Below are positions 7,053 through 15,832 of a stretch of DNA of 42,096 nt, in pieces (positions within the stretch are counted from its first letter, which is position 1; the number at the start of each line of letters is the position of its first letter). Source of the DNA: Oxalobacteraceae bacterium (GTDB taxonomy: Bacteria > Pseudomonadota > Gammaproteobacteria > Burkholderiales > Burkholderiaceae_D). Made by a program: the position numbers and the translations under genes. Under the pieces are notes generated by a model. It worked only from the letters and a program-made list of their open reading frames with translations. It did not search any database and was not told the origin of the DNA. The stretch lies in NCBI GenBank assembly GCA_010024875.1, contig RGFZ01000023.1:1-42096 (forward strand), read 5' to 3'.

Positions 7053-9200
7053 ATGAGCACCTCAGCCCAACAGCCATCGCGCCGTACCTTCTTGAAGCAA
7101 TCCGCCGCACTCACCGGCGCCTTCGCCTTGGGCATACAAGGCAATTCCGCAATGGCTGCTGCGGGCAATGCGCCCGAAGTCACGCACTGGGTCGTGATTC
7201 AACCGGATGACACCGTCATCATTCGTATCGCACGCTCCGAGCTTGGTCAAGGAACCTTCACCGGACTTGCGCAGCTGGTCGCTGAGGAGCTCGAATGCGA
7301 CTGGAGCAAAGTACGCCCGGAATATGCAGATGTAAACGAACATATGCGCCGCAAGAAAATCTGGAAAGACATGTCGACCGGTGGCAGCCGCGGCATCCGC
7401 GACTCGCATGAATACGTGCGCAAAGGCGGCGCTGCCGCTCGTGAAATGCTGATCGCAGCAGCAGCCAAGCAATGGAGTGTGCCGGCATCCGAATGCAAGG
7501 CTCACAACAGCGTGGTGACGCACCCGTCAGGAAAGCAAGCGACCTATGGGCAACTCGCATCGCTGGCCAGCAGCATGCCAATACCTGAAGATCCCAAGCT
7601 GAAGGATCCCAAGGACTGGAAAGTCGCCGGCACCTCCCCTGCTCGCTTCGATATCCCTGCCAAGGTAAATGGCTCGCAAATCTATGCCGTGGACGTGCGT
7701 CTACCCGGCATGCTGCATGCGTCGATACTGCAAAGCCCAGTGTTCGGCGGTTTTGTAAAGCGCGTCGATGACAGTAAAGCGAAGTCCATGCCTGGAGTGA
7801 AGCAGGTTGTTGTCAGCGAAGAATGGATCGCCGTCGTCGCCAATAACTGGTGGCAGGCGAATCAGGCGGTCAAGGCACTGAAGGTCGAGTGGGAGAATGG
7901 CGCCAAGGGTGAGATCTCCAGTGCGACCATCATGAACAAGCTCAAGCAGGACATCGCCGCGCCAAGCCAGCCGGTGGCACGAAAGGATGGCGATGCGACA
8001 CAGGCTCTCGCCAATGCCCACAAGTTGCTGGAAGCCGAGTACACCACCGGCTATGTGAACCACGCCACGATAGAACCTCAGAATGCGACAGCGCTCTACA
8101 CGCCGGACCGACTGGAAGTCTGGGTCGGCACGCAAAATGGCGAATCATCCATCGCTGCTGCTTCCGAGGCTTCTGGCCTGCCACTTGAAAAAATCCAGAT
8201 CCACAAGATGCATGCGGGTGGTGCATTTGGTCGCCGTGGCCCGCATCAGGATTACACCAAACAAGCGGTGAAGATTGCGATGGCGATGCCGGGCACACCG
8301 GTCAAGCTGTTGTGGTCTCGCGAGGAAGACATGCGTCAGGGACGCTATCGCCCGGTATCGCTGGTAAAGCTGCGTGGCGCGATCGATCGTGACGGTAACT
8401 GGACCGCGTGGGAAGTTCGGCAAGCGGATCAGTCGATCGCGATCACGGTATTTCCGCAATTTGTGAAGGATGGCATTGATCAGATCAATACTCGCGTATT
8501 CCGCGACAATCCATATGCAGTACCTAACTTTACGAATGAATACGCGTTGAATGAATTTCACGTTCCGCCAGGTTTCTGGCGCGCGGTCGCGCATACCAAT
8601 AATCCTTTTTATCGTGAATGCTTCGTTGATGAGCTTGCGCACGCAGCGGGAAAGGATCCCTATGCGTTCCGCCGCCCGCTGCTACAAGGTAAAAAAGACC
8701 TCGCCGTACTGGATGCTGCTGCAAAGGCAATCGGCTGGGACAAGCCTGCAAAAAAAGGGATTCATCGCGGGATCGCCGTCGTTGATTCCTATGGCAGCTA
8801 CACGGCAGCCGCCGTCGAGTTATCGGTCAAAGGCTCGGTGATCGATATCAAGCGTGTCGCCGTCGCGATCGACTCTGGTCACGTCGTGCATCCCGATGCG
8901 GTGAAGGCACAGATCGAAGGTGGTGTTATCTGGGGGCTCTCTGCGCTCATGTTTGAAGACATCACGATCGACAAAGGCGCGGTCAAACAGAGCAACTTCG
9001 GCGACTATCCGCTCGCCCGCATCACTCATGCCCCTGAAGTGATTAGTGTGATCGTTCCCAGCGGCGGCTTCTGGGGCGGGGTCGGCGAGCCTCCCATTGG
9101 CGGCGTGATTCCGGCGGCGATGAATGCCTTGTTCAGCGCAACCGGCAAGCGTATTCGCTCGCTGCCCTTGAAGCTGCACGGCTTCAGCTACAAAGCCTGA
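7053..9200 (+). CDS. Tat-exported molybdenum hydroxylase large subunit (IorB-like, xanthine dehydrogenase family)
   Basis: A 715-residue molybdopterin-cytosine-dinucleotide-binding subunit of the xanthine dehydrogenase/aldehyde oxidase family, closest in form to isoquinoline 1-oxidoreductase beta subunit. A twin-arginine signal (SRRTFLK, residues about 9-15) precedes a hydrophobic stretch, so the folded enzyme should be exported. Mo-cofactor motifs seen include GGAFGRRG and, near the C-terminus, GVGEPPIGG, whose Glu (about 679) matches the catalytic base of the family. GAGGAGA ends a few bases before the ATG at 7053 and fixes the start. Such proteins work with a small 2Fe-2S subunit usually encoded next door; here both neighbours are unrelated, so the partner must lie elsewhere or be replaced. 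Substrate unknown. Confidence 0.88.
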   Translation: MSTSAQQPSRRTFLKQSAALTGAFALGIQGNSAMAAAGNAPEVTHWVVIQPDDTVIIRIARSELGQGTFTGLAQLVAEELECDWSKVRPEYADVNEHMRRKKIWKDMSTGGSRGIRDSHEYVRKGGAAAREMLIAAAAKQWSVPASECKAHNSVVTHPSGKQATYGQLASLASSMPIPEDPKLKDPKDWKVAGTSPARFDIPAKVNGSQIYAVDVRLPGMLHASILQSPVFGGFVKRVDDSKAKSMPGVKQVVVSEEWIAVVANNWWQANQAVKALKVEWENGAKGEISSATIMNKLKQDIAAPSQPVARKDGDATQALANAHKLLEAEYTTGYVNHATIEPQNATALYTPDRLEVWVGTQNGESSIAAASEASGLPLEKIQIHKMHAGGAFGRRGPHQDYTKQAVKIAMAMPGTPVKLLWSREEDMRQGRYRPVSLVKLRGAIDRDGNWTAWEVRQADQSIAITVFPQFVKDGIDQINTRVFRDNPYAVPNFTNEYALNEFHVPPGFWRAVAHTNNPFYRECFVDELAHAAGKDPYAFRRPLLQGKKDLAVLDAAAKAIGWDKPAKKGIHRGIAVVDSYGSYTAAAVELSVKGSVIDIKRVAVAIDSGHVVHPDAVKAQIEGGVIWGLSALMFEDITIDKGAVKQSNFGDYPLARITHAPEVISVIVPSGGFWGGVGEPPIGGVIPAAMNALFSATGKRIRSLPLKLHGFSYKA

Positions 9201-9251
9201 CAGGCGAATCAGCCGTTCAGCTGGCAAAACCAGCCGTGTCTGGCCGCTGCG

Positions 9252-10133
9252 TCATCGCTTAGCGGCCAGCTGTCTGAAATCCCGCTCGTACGATGCGAGC
9301 CGGTCGCGGGCGCGCAGGCGCTGCTCAGCACTGCTCAGCTGATGCAGTCCGGCGAGATTGGTACAGGCTTCCTGCTGCAAGGCTCGCTGCATGGCAGCCA
9401 TGCGCGTGTCGTCAGGGCGCAATGAGCGCTCTATCAATCCTTGAATTTCGACCTCCGCCTGCGACTGACTCGGGCGCTGGCGAATGATTTTTTCCAGTGT
9501 GGCCACAATTTGTTGCTGCCTCGCCTGTCGGCGCTCCCAGCTCAGCTGTGGATCCCAGGAAGAACGCTGAACGGCCTGGAAAATAAAGTCGCGCTGATCC
9601 CGCTTGAGCCGCCCGTAGTACGACTCCGCTCGCTCGGTCCAGTCCTCCACACGCTGTCGCGACCGCTGATCGCGAGCTGCATCAAGCCACTTTTCACGCC
9701 ATGCGCGATCTTCCTCTGCAAAACGGCGCCGGAGGTGCTGCAGTTGCTGCGACTCGAGCTGACGCGCAAGACCTGCGAGCAGGGGCACGGACTGCCGCAG
9801 AAGCAGATCGAACTGAGCGAGCGCTGAATCAATGTTCTCGCATACCTTGTCCGGAGAGATATCATCCGAGCTCTGGCGCGCCATGGCCGCCGCGAGATCC
9901 GCATAGTCAGGCAGCTGCGTCTGTCGGTGCCAGAGGTGAAACTGCCGCAACTCGTCCTTTAGCCAGCGTGCCTGCGATGCGTCCAGATCAAGATGGCGAT
10001 CCGCCCACCAGCGGAGCAAGAGCTCTGCCTGGTCATAGCCAAGGCGGACGGTGCTGCAGCCGCCCGAAAGCACTGACACCGCCAGAGTCGCTACAATCAG
10101 GTAACGGCAAGCTCTCTGCATGCTGGCGTTCAC
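9252..10133 (-). CDS. DUF6279 family lipoprotein
   Basis: A 293-residue, Gln/Arg/Trp-rich, mostly helical protein matching the DUF6279 lipoprotein family in overall pattern (signal, cysteine, then YDQAELLLRWW). The N-terminal hydrophobic segment ends VLSGGC; this lipobox is one residue off the usual L-[AS]-G-C spacing, so lipidation is likely but not certain. The start taken is a GTG at 10133 with AAGGGA placed five bases upstream; an ATG at 10121 is the alternative. Function of the family is unknown. It is convergent with the molybdenum hydroxylase and divergent from the DUF2237 gene, whose start codon is only 12 bases away. Confidence 0.8.
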   Translation of the reverse strand: MNASMQRACRYLIVATLAVSVLSGGCSTVRLGYDQAELLLRWWADRHLDLDASQARWLKDELRQFHLWHRQTQLPDYADLAAAMARQSSDDISPDKVCENIDSALAQFDLLLRQSVPLLAGLARQLESQQLQHLRRRFAEEDRAWREKWLDAARDQRSRQRVEDWTERAESYYGRLKRDQRDFIFQAVQRSSWDPQLSWERRQARQQQIVATLEKIIRQRPSQSQAEVEIQGLIERSLRPDDTRMAAMQRALQQEACTNLAGLHQLSSAEQRLRARDRLASYERDFRQLAAKR

Positions 10134-10145
10134 AGGGTTCCCTTA

Positions 10146-10508
10146 ATGGCAATCAATGTTCTTGGTACTCCGCTCAAACTCTGCTCAACCGACCCCATGA
10201 CGGGTTATTTTCGGGACGGTTGCTGCAACACGGATGACACGGACCGCGGCTCGCATGTCGTCTGCGCCGAGATGACGGAGGAATTCCTCATTTTCTCAAA
10301 ACAACGCGGGAATGACTTGTCCACCCCTCGCCCCGAGTTTCGCTTCCCCGGCCTGAACCCCGGCGACCGCTGGTGCCTGTGCGCGTTGCGCTGGAAGGAA
10401 GCCTTTGACGCCGGCGTCGCACCGCAGGTAATCCTTGAATGCACCCATGCCAATGCGCTCAAGTATGTCGATATCAGGCATCTGCTGGAGTATCAGCGGC
10501 AGACCTAG
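10146..10508 (+). CDS. DUF2237 family protein
   Basis: A 120-residue cytoplasmic protein recognised as DUF2237 from its strongly conserved string of motifs: NVLGTPLKLCS, TGYFRDGCCNT, VCAEMTEEFL, GNDLSTPRPE, FPGLNPGDRWCLCA and the C-terminal ECTHANAL. Several invariant cysteines are present. The family is widespread but has no established function. The start at 10146 fits the conserved N-terminus although no Shine-Dalgarno sequence is visible. Its promoter must lie within the start region of the divergent lipoprotein gene. Confidence 0.85.
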   Translation: MAINVLGTPLKLCSTDPMTGYFRDGCCNTDDTDRGSHVVCAEMTEEFLIFSKQRGNDLSTPRPEFRFPGLNPGDRWCLCALRWKEAFDAGVAPQVILECTHANALKYVDIRHLLEYQRQT

Positions 10509-10608
10509 CTACGGAGACAGCGCTGCGTTCAGGTGCAGTCACACCGCAGGCTGTCGATGATAATCAACTTGTACCACGATGTTTGCCTGACTAATAACAA
10601 CAGCTGCA

Positions 10609-12063
10609 ATGCAAACTCTCCTCTCTCAGTACTTTCTGATGCTGGCGGCTGTCTCGTTTGGTCTGCTGCTCGCGTCCCTGCCCTACCTCGGCAGCCGCAT
10701 AGAAGGTCGTGCTCATCCGCTGTGGGCGCTATCGCTGGCCATGTTTGCGTCGTCGCTGGGCCTGTTCGCATGGCTAGTCCCGAAAATGACGCAACTAGAC
10801 GTCGCGCAATTCGGGCTGACCACGTTGGCCAACACTCTGCTCTTTGCTGCCGCCTTGCTACAAGCGGCGTTTTTCAGTCACCTGAATGCCAACGGCAAAG
10901 CACCCCCCTACAGTTTCATCGTGAGCATCATCGTGATCTTCGCGATAGTGTTCGATTGGGTTCGTGTGAACATGGGCTTCGACAATCGCGTGATTCTTGC
11001 CGCCGGCGCCGTCGCGCTGACCCTCAGCTGGCAGTTACGTGAAATATACCGGCTACGCCTTACTGAACCCACCTATCAGATCGGACTGCTTTGGTGGATC
11101 ACAGCTGGCGAGCTCGCTTGTGCCATCATCAGGGTCCTCTCTGCAGCGAGTAACGCGACACATGTATTCACTTTTGATCAAATCCCAGTGATTCTGATCG
11201 TTTTCACACTGCTTAACTGCTTTTTAAACATGTTATCGTATGCCGGTATTAGCAAATACTGGGCTGAAAAAATCTCATATGAAAAAGCGCATGCCGAGTT
11301 GGAGAGCGCCGAAATTCGCAAACTGATAGCAGAAAAAAATACGCTGATACTTCAACTGATGGCAGCTAACAAAACAGCTGCTACTGGCGCACTCTCTGCA
11401 ACGCTTGCGCATGAACTATCCCAGCCGCTGACCTCTCTGCATATCAATCTGGTCGCGCTCAAGCGCGAGTCGTCCTCGCAACAAGCACCGCTCAACCGGG
11501 ATCATCTACTTGACCAGTGTCTTGACAGCGCCAGGCGCCTGAACGAGGTTCTCGGCACACTGCGCAGCATGTTCATCGACAAGAGCGCGCGTCACCAGAT
11601 CGTCATTGTCCGCCAAGTCCTCGAAGCGGTGCGTGACCTGATCTCGCAAGAGGCCGCACGCTCAGAGATTGAACTGCGCATCGAGTCTGAGGACGAATTG
11701 AAATTCTGCGGACGACAGAGCGAGCTGCAGCATGCATTGCTCAATCTCGCCATCAATAGTATCCAGGCGCTTCACAACAACGGAGCACAGGACAAGAAGA
11801 TCATTCTGTCGGCAAGCACTAGCGCTGATGGTTTACACATTGGGGTAACAGACAATGGCCCGGGAATTAAAGATGACCAGCTGCCGTGTCTGTTCGCGCT
11901 GATGAATTCCGAAAAACCTGATGGCATGGGAATAGGTTTATGGATTTGTCGGCATATCGCCGAACGCCACCAGGGAACCATTACTCATCGCCCCAACCTT
12001 CCCCGAGGGGCCATATTTGAAATCACGCTACCTCGCGATTCAATGCAAGATTTACCCGCTTAG
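10609..12063 (+). CDS. Membrane sensor histidine kinase, unpaired
   Basis: A 484-residue sensor kinase. Residues 1 to about 215 form roughly seven membrane helices with no large periplasmic domain, followed by a short coiled coil (about 220-250). The HisKA phosphoacceptor is His268 in LAHELSQPLTSLH, the FixL/DctB-type H-box. The ATPase domain shows the N-box LAINSIQAL, G1 DNGPGIKD and G2 GMGIGLWICRHI. No response regulator is adjacent, so its partner is unknown. No clear ribosome binding site precedes the ATG at 10609. The stop is followed by a bidirectional terminator shared with the convergent H-NS gene. Confidence 0.85.
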   Translation: MQTLLSQYFLMLAAVSFGLLLASLPYLGSRIEGRAHPLWALSLAMFASSLGLFAWLVPKMTQLDVAQFGLTTLANTLLFAAALLQAAFFSHLNANGKAPPYSFIVSIIVIFAIVFDWVRVNMGFDNRVILAAGAVALTLSWQLREIYRLRLTEPTYQIGLLWWITAGELACAIIRVLSAASNATHVFTFDQIPVILIVFTLLNCFLNMLSYAGISKYWAEKISYEKAHAELESAEIRKLIAEKNTLILQLMAANKTAATGALSATLAHELSQPLTSLHINLVALKRESSSQQAPLNRDHLLDQCLDSARRLNEVLGTLRSMFIDKSARHQIVIVRQVLEAVRDLISQEAARSEIELRIESEDELKFCGRQSELQHALLNLAINSIQALHNNGAQDKKIILSASTSADGLHIGVTDNGPGIKDDQLPCLFALMNSEKPDGMGIGLWICRHIAERHQGTITHRPNLPRGAIFEITLPRDSMQDLPA

Positions 12064-12140
12064 AAGGCATGGCAAACTTATTCCATTCGCAGAATAAGGA
12101 TCTCGACGTGTCGCAGAAAGATTGAATTTCCATCAAAAAG

Positions 12141-12176
12141 AAAAAGACTGCACGAGCGATCTTGGGCAGTCTTTTT
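12141..12176. terminator. Bidirectional terminator between the kinase and H-NS genes
   Basis: AAAAAGACTGC (12141-12151) and GCAGTCTTTTT (12166-12176) are perfect inverted repeats around a 14-base loop, giving a stem with A-rich and T-rich ends. It can stop transcription in both directions. Confidence 0.88.
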
Positions 12177-12190
12177 AGCCAGCGCAGCGA

Positions 12191-12562
12191 TCAGCGTTTT
12201 TTGATCAGCGCGGCTTCCAATTTCCCAATCTCAGCTAATTCTGCGGCCCACAATGGCATACGACCACGACCGGTCCAGGTTTGCTTTCTGTCGTCGGGGT
12301 TTCGATATTTCGGTGCGATTTTTATTCCTGCCAGCTTACTCGTGCGCTTTGACTTCGTGCCAGCAGGACGTCCGCGTTTTTTTGCGGGCACCGAGGATGT
12401 CGCAATCGTATGTGCAGCGGCCACTGCCTTGTCGATCACTGCGACGATACGATGGAGATTTTTTCTCGTTTCTTTGTCGAGAATGACTTGCTCTAATTGC
12501 GCAATAACAATTTTTTGTTTTTGCAATTTTTTGAACTGATCTTCTACAGATAATCTGGCCAT
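12191..12562 (-). CDS. H-NS family nucleoid-associated protein
   Basis: A 123-residue H-NS-type DNA-binding protein. Residues 1-60 form a helical, coiled-coil oligomerisation region; the linker carries an AT-hook-like KKRGRPAG; the C-terminal domain has the diagnostic TWTGRGRMPLW loop that inserts into the minor groove of AT-rich DNA. A reading from 12652 adds 30 unrelated residues; the ATG at 12562 (MARLSVEDQ) matches the normal N-terminus. Betaproteobacteria usually have several such paralogues, so the precise name is left open. The AT-rich upstream region with a 12-bp palindrome could be a site of autoregulation (inference). Confidence 0.9.
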   Translation of the reverse strand: MARLSVEDQFKKLQKQKIVIAQLEQVILDKETRKNLHRIVAVIDKAVAAAHTIATSSVPAKKRGRPAGTKSKRTSKLAGIKIAPKYRNPDDRKQTWTGRGRMPLWAAELAEIGKLEAALIKKR

Positions 12563-12652
12563 GGAGAACTCACTGCTGAAAATGAGGGCCAATACTAAAT
12601 CATTCAGAGTGTATTTGCACTCGCAATTTGTCAGTTGTTTATTGCCATTCAA

Positions 12653-13131
12653 TTAAAAATTGAACGATGATCTGAATGCATTCATGATTAAGATCAAAAA
12701 TTTTTCTTGAGAGAATTTTTTATAACGAACGACGAAGCGACCATCAATCGTTCATCATGACGCCAACGACTCATCCATCCAAACACTGCTGGAGAACCGT
12801 TGCTCGAGTGAGCAAGATCATCGCTCCAACGGAAATCTGACCCTTACCAAACTGTCTCAGCAGGCTGGCGGCTGGGGCGCAGACAGCGCACACGTACGGC
12901 AAGCGTGTCGCATGCGATACGGACCGTCTGCGGCTCGCATGCAAAGTACACCGTCCTACAAGCCGGTGAGCGCAACGACAGAGATGCCAACGCCACCATC
13001 TCCCTGCCAAGATAGCGTCAAAGCGCACTCTCCGATGGAAATGAGCCAATCGAGTGGCAGCTTGCAAAGCTTGGTTCTGGAGGCACGCGCTGGACGAGAC
13101 TCTGGAAAGTCATTACGCGAGACATCGCAGC
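12653..13131. other. Gene-free region between H-NS and tRNA-Arg
   Basis: The first 110 bases are AT-rich and hold a perfect palindrome TGAATGCATTCA (12673-12684), likely the H-NS promoter region. From about 12740 the composition rises to the level of coding DNA, but every frame of useful length is interrupted or of unnatural composition. On the plus strand short stretches of protein-like sequence appear to hop between frames, as in a decayed gene, yet I recognise no family. No att site or integrase motif was found beside the tRNA. Confidence 0.4.
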
Positions 13132-13167
13132 AAAGAAAAATGGGTTAGTGCTTTTGACACTAACCCA
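13132..13167 (-). terminator. Terminator of the tRNA-Arg gene
   Basis: TGGGTTAGTG (13141-13150) and CACTAACCCA (13158-13167) form a perfect 10-bp stem with a 7-base loop. Read on the minus strand the stem is followed by TTTTTCTTT (complement of 13132-13140), giving a canonical terminator 33 bases after the tRNA 3' end. Confidence 0.85.
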
Positions 13168-13199
13168 TTGATTTTGAGGCACTTTTGGTACTGAAATAA

Positions 13200-13276
13200 T
13201 GGCGCGGCCGGCAGGAATTGAACCCACGACCCCTTGGTTCGTAGCCAAGTACTCTATCCAGCTGAGCTACGGCCGC
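13200..13276 (-). tRNA. tRNA-Arg (anticodon ACG)
   Basis: The minus strand folds as a complete 77-nt tRNA. The acceptor stem GCGGCCG/CGGCCGC is perfect; the D-arm begins TAGCTCAGCTGGATAGAG; the anticodon arm CTTGG-CTACGAA-CCAAG shows anticodon ACG; the T-arm contains GGTTCAATTCC. The discriminator is G and CCA is encoded (complement of 13200-13202). ACG is read as inosine-CG for the CGU/CGC/CGA box. Confidence 0.97.
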
Positions 13277-13337
13277 GTAGACCAAAATTATAACATCAGA
13301 AAAACTGTTTGGGTTAGGCCTCCCAGCGACTCTGTTA

Positions 13338-13601
13338 CTAGCGTTTCGGCCGGTAGAGATCATGTCCTGCTTCATGAATCTGCTGCCGCAGCGCACGGCG
13401 CTCCTCGGGGGACAGGCGCGGCGGACGACGATCGTCATCGCGCTGACGGGCTTCCTCGGATCGACGCTCCCCGGCCGGCTGATCGCGCGCGCGCTCCGGC
13501 CCTGGTCTCTGCTCATTGCCCTGCGAGGGCGGTACGGCCACGGATAATCCCGGCCGGCCAAGCAGAACCACTAGAAATGAAAGAGCGAGGCGGTGCTTCA
13601 T
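13338..13601 (-). CDS. Small secreted, Arg/Glu/Pro-rich protein
   Basis: No family is recognised. The 87-residue protein starts with a Sec-type signal (MKHRLALSFLVVLLG, likely cleaved before VPPSQG) and continues as a very charged, low-complexity chain of Arg, Glu, Pro, Gln and Asp, ending with an LSPEERRALRQQI segment that looks helical. Similar short proteins of the PPPRLSPEERRxLR type are common in Burkholderiales as hypothetical exported proteins. A longer reading from 13706 adds 35 residues with no export signal in front, so the ATG at about 13601 is preferred, though no ribosome binding site is seen. It is divergent from ompR and could share its control region. Confidence 0.6.
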   Translation of the reverse strand: MKHRLALSFLVVLLGRPGLSVAVPPSQGNEQRPGPERARDQPAGERRSEEARQRDDDRRPPRLSPEERRALRQQIHEAGHDLYRPKR

Positions 13602-13712
13602 CGGGGGTAGGATCACAACTGAGCGAGGCAAGGCGCAGCAGACTTTGTAAAGCTTTGTAATCATTGGTCTGCCGCATGCGGTGGATGACAGGATCGACGT
13701 TACCATACGGCC

Positions 13713-14480
13713 ATGAACTCGACAAATGCACCCCGCCCGGTTCCTTCGCGGCGCACCCGGGGCGCCCAGGCGAAGATACTGGTCGTTGACGATGATGCGA
13801 GGCTGCGCGATCTGCTCAAACGCTTTCTGAGCGAGAACGGCTTCGCGGTCTCAGTTGCGTCAAATGCGCTGGAGATGAACCGAATATGGATACGGGAGCG
13901 TTTTGACTTGCTGGTGCTGGATCTGATGCTGCCGGGCGAAGACGGCATGTCGATCTGCCGCAGGCTGCGCAGCGGTGATGACAACACACCGATCATCATG
14001 CTCACTGCCAAGGGTGAAGATGCCGACCGCATCGCCGGGCTGGAACTGGGCGCGGACGATTATCTTCCTAAACCTTTTAACCCGCGCGAATTACTCGCGC
14101 GCATTGGTGCCGTGCTGCGCCGTATGGTAGCAACCGAGGCTCCCGGCGCTCCCTCTGATCATGAAGAGATTTATCATTTTGGCGCTTTCGAATTCGATCT
14201 GGGAAAACGCGCGCTGAGCAAAGCCGGTGTACCGGTGCCCCTGACCAGCGGTGAGTTCTCGGTGCTCAAGGTGCTGGCTCGTCACGCCCGCCAGCCGCTG
14301 TCGCGCGAAAAACTAATGGAACTGGCGCGAGGACGCGAATATGAAGTCTTTGATCGCAGTCTGGATGTGCAAATTTCGCGATTGCGCAAACTAATCGAGT
14401 CGGATCCCTCCACACCACGCTACATTCAAACGGTCTGGGGGCTTGGTTACGTTTTTATCCCTGATGGCCAGCGCCAGTGA
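13713..14480 (+). CDS. ompR: OmpR-type response regulator
   Basis: A 255-residue two-domain response regulator. The receiver domain (about residues 20-135) has the acidic pocket VVDDD, phosphoacceptor Asp70 in LVLDLMLPGEDG, and the conserved Lys120 in LPKPFN. The C-terminal winged-helix domain (about 150-250) ends YIQTVWGLGYVFIPDG, almost the exact signature of OmpR orthologues. It is followed directly by an EnvZ-like kinase, so it is probably the osmolarity/envelope regulator controlling porin genes, as in other proteobacteria. The name is by family similarity; targets in this organism are unknown. Confidence 0.9.
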   Translation: MNSTNAPRPVPSRRTRGAQAKILVVDDDARLRDLLKRFLSENGFAVSVASNALEMNRIWIRERFDLLVLDLMLPGEDGMSICRRLRSGDDNTPIIMLTAKGEDADRIAGLELGADDYLPKPFNPRELLARIGAVLRRMVATEAPGAPSDHEEIYHFGAFEFDLGKRALSKAGVPVPLTSGEFSVLKVLARHARQPLSREKLMELARGREYEVFDRSLDVQISRLRKLIESDPSTPRYIQTVWGLGYVFIPDGQRQ

Positions 14481-15816
14481 CACGCGCAGCCGGCCGCCAT
14501 CGGGCATGAAAAACGGCCTGTTCTGGCGTACCTTCGTCCTGCTGGCTTTTCTGATTGCGGTAAGCATGGCCGCTTGGGTCGCCAGCTTCCGCATCGTTGA
14601 GCGCACACCCCGAGGCGAGCAGATCGCCGCGCAGGTGGTGTCGATCGTCACCATCACCCGCGCTGCCCTGCTACACTCGGCGCCCGCCTTGCGGCGCGAG
14701 CTACTGTTTGAGCTTGCGACGACGCAAGGCATACGTGTTTATCCTCGCGAAGAAGACGACGACACCGAACCCATGCCCGATTCTGATCTGATCCGGGTGA
14801 TCGAAGATTCGGTTCGCAGCCGACTGGGCGAGGACACGCACTTCGCCGGTTACGTGAATGACATTCGCGGCTTCTGGGTCAGCTTCCGGATCGATGACGA
14901 TGATTACTGGCTGATGCTGGATCGCGAGCGCGTCGAGCGCGCATCTGGCGTGCAATGGATAAGCTGGGCCACGATGACGCTGTTGCTATCGCTGGTTGGC
15001 GCGGCCTTCATCAGTCGCCTGATCAACCAGCCCTTGTCGAGACTGTCGTCCGCTGCTCGCTCTGTCGCTCGCGGTATCACGCCGGCGCCACTACCTGATA
15101 CAGGACCTGCCGAGATACGCGAGGCCAACCAGAGCTTCAATCAGATGGTGCAGGACCTGAAGCAAGTCGAATCTGATCGCGCAGTCATCCTGGCGGGTAT
15201 CTCTCACGATCTGCGCACCCCCATCGCACGCATGATGCTTGAAGTCGAAATGGCCGGTCTGTCCGACGAGGCAAGACGAGGCATGCAGGCTGACCTATCG
15301 CAGATGGAAGCCATCATTGCGCAATTCCTCGACTACGCAAGACCCGCTGAGCCAACGAGCTTCACGGAGCTTGATCTGAGTGAGACGTTGAAAAAAATCG
15401 CTGCAGAGTCATCACGCCATGGTGATCTGCAAATCACCATGCATATCGCTGATGGGCTCAGAGTGCGATGTAACCCTACTGAGTTGCAACGCGTCATCAT
15501 CAACCTGATGGAAAATGCTCGCCGCTACGGAAAGACAGCCCAAGGGAAGCAGACCGACATGGAGATCACCGCGCGCCATGATGGCGGACAGGTGATGTTC
15601 GAAATTGCAGACTGCGGACCCGGTCTGCCGGAAAACCAGATCGATCAGGTGCTTCGCCCGTTCACGCGCCTGGACGCGGCGCGAAGTCAGGCCAATGGCG
15701 CGGGGCTGGGGCTAGCCATTGTCGATCGTGTGGTGCAGCGTCATCGCGGACGCCTGGAAATAAAAAACCGCGAGAGCGGTGGCCTCGCGGTTCGTATATG
15801 GCTCACAACCGCCTGA
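14464..15816 (+). CDS. envZ: EnvZ-like osmosensor histidine kinase
   Basis: Inner-membrane sensor kinase of about 450 residues and partner of the OmpR regulator just upstream. Order of parts: first membrane helix in FVLLAFLIAVSMAAWV, a periplasmic domain of about 120 residues, second helix near WISWATMTLLLSLVGAAF, HAMP linker, HisKA with the phosphoacceptor His in GISHDLRTPIAR, and an ATPase domain with N-box NLMENARRYG and GAGLGLAIV. Possible starts are 14443, 14464 and 14506. The first two overlap the ompR stop, suggesting translational coupling; 14506 (MKNGLFWR) most resembles other EnvZ N-termini. None has a strong ribosome binding site. Confidence 0.88.
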   Translation: MASASDTRSRPPSGMKNGLFWRTFVLLAFLIAVSMAAWVASFRIVERTPRGEQIAAQVVSIVTITRAALLHSAPALRRELLFELATTQGIRVYPREEDDDTEPMPDSDLIRVIEDSVRSRLGEDTHFAGYVNDIRGFWVSFRIDDDDYWLMLDRERVERASGVQWISWATMTLLLSLVGAAFISRLINQPLSRLSSAARSVARGITPAPLPDTGPAEIREANQSFNQMVQDLKQVESDRAVILAGISHDLRTPIARMMLEVEMAGLSDEARRGMQADLSQMEAIIAQFLDYARPAEPTSFTELDLSETLKKIAAESSRHGDLQITMHIADGLRVRCNPTELQRVIINLMENARRYGKTAQGKQTDMEITARHDGGQVMFEIADCGPGLPENQIDQVLRPFTRLDAARSQANGAGLGLAIVDRVVQRHRGRLEIKNRESGGLAVRIWLTTA

Positions 15817-15832
15817 GCCGTAGCAGCGCCGG

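Noticed and set aside
12912-13148. A 78-residue plus-strand frame near the tRNA
   Set aside because: Its Ser/Pro/Thr-rich composition and lack of a ribosome binding site or family similarity look like a chance frame, and it ends inside the tRNA terminator.
13160-13561. A 133-residue minus-strand frame across the tRNA
   Set aside because: It covers the whole tRNA-Arg gene and is an out-of-frame shadow.
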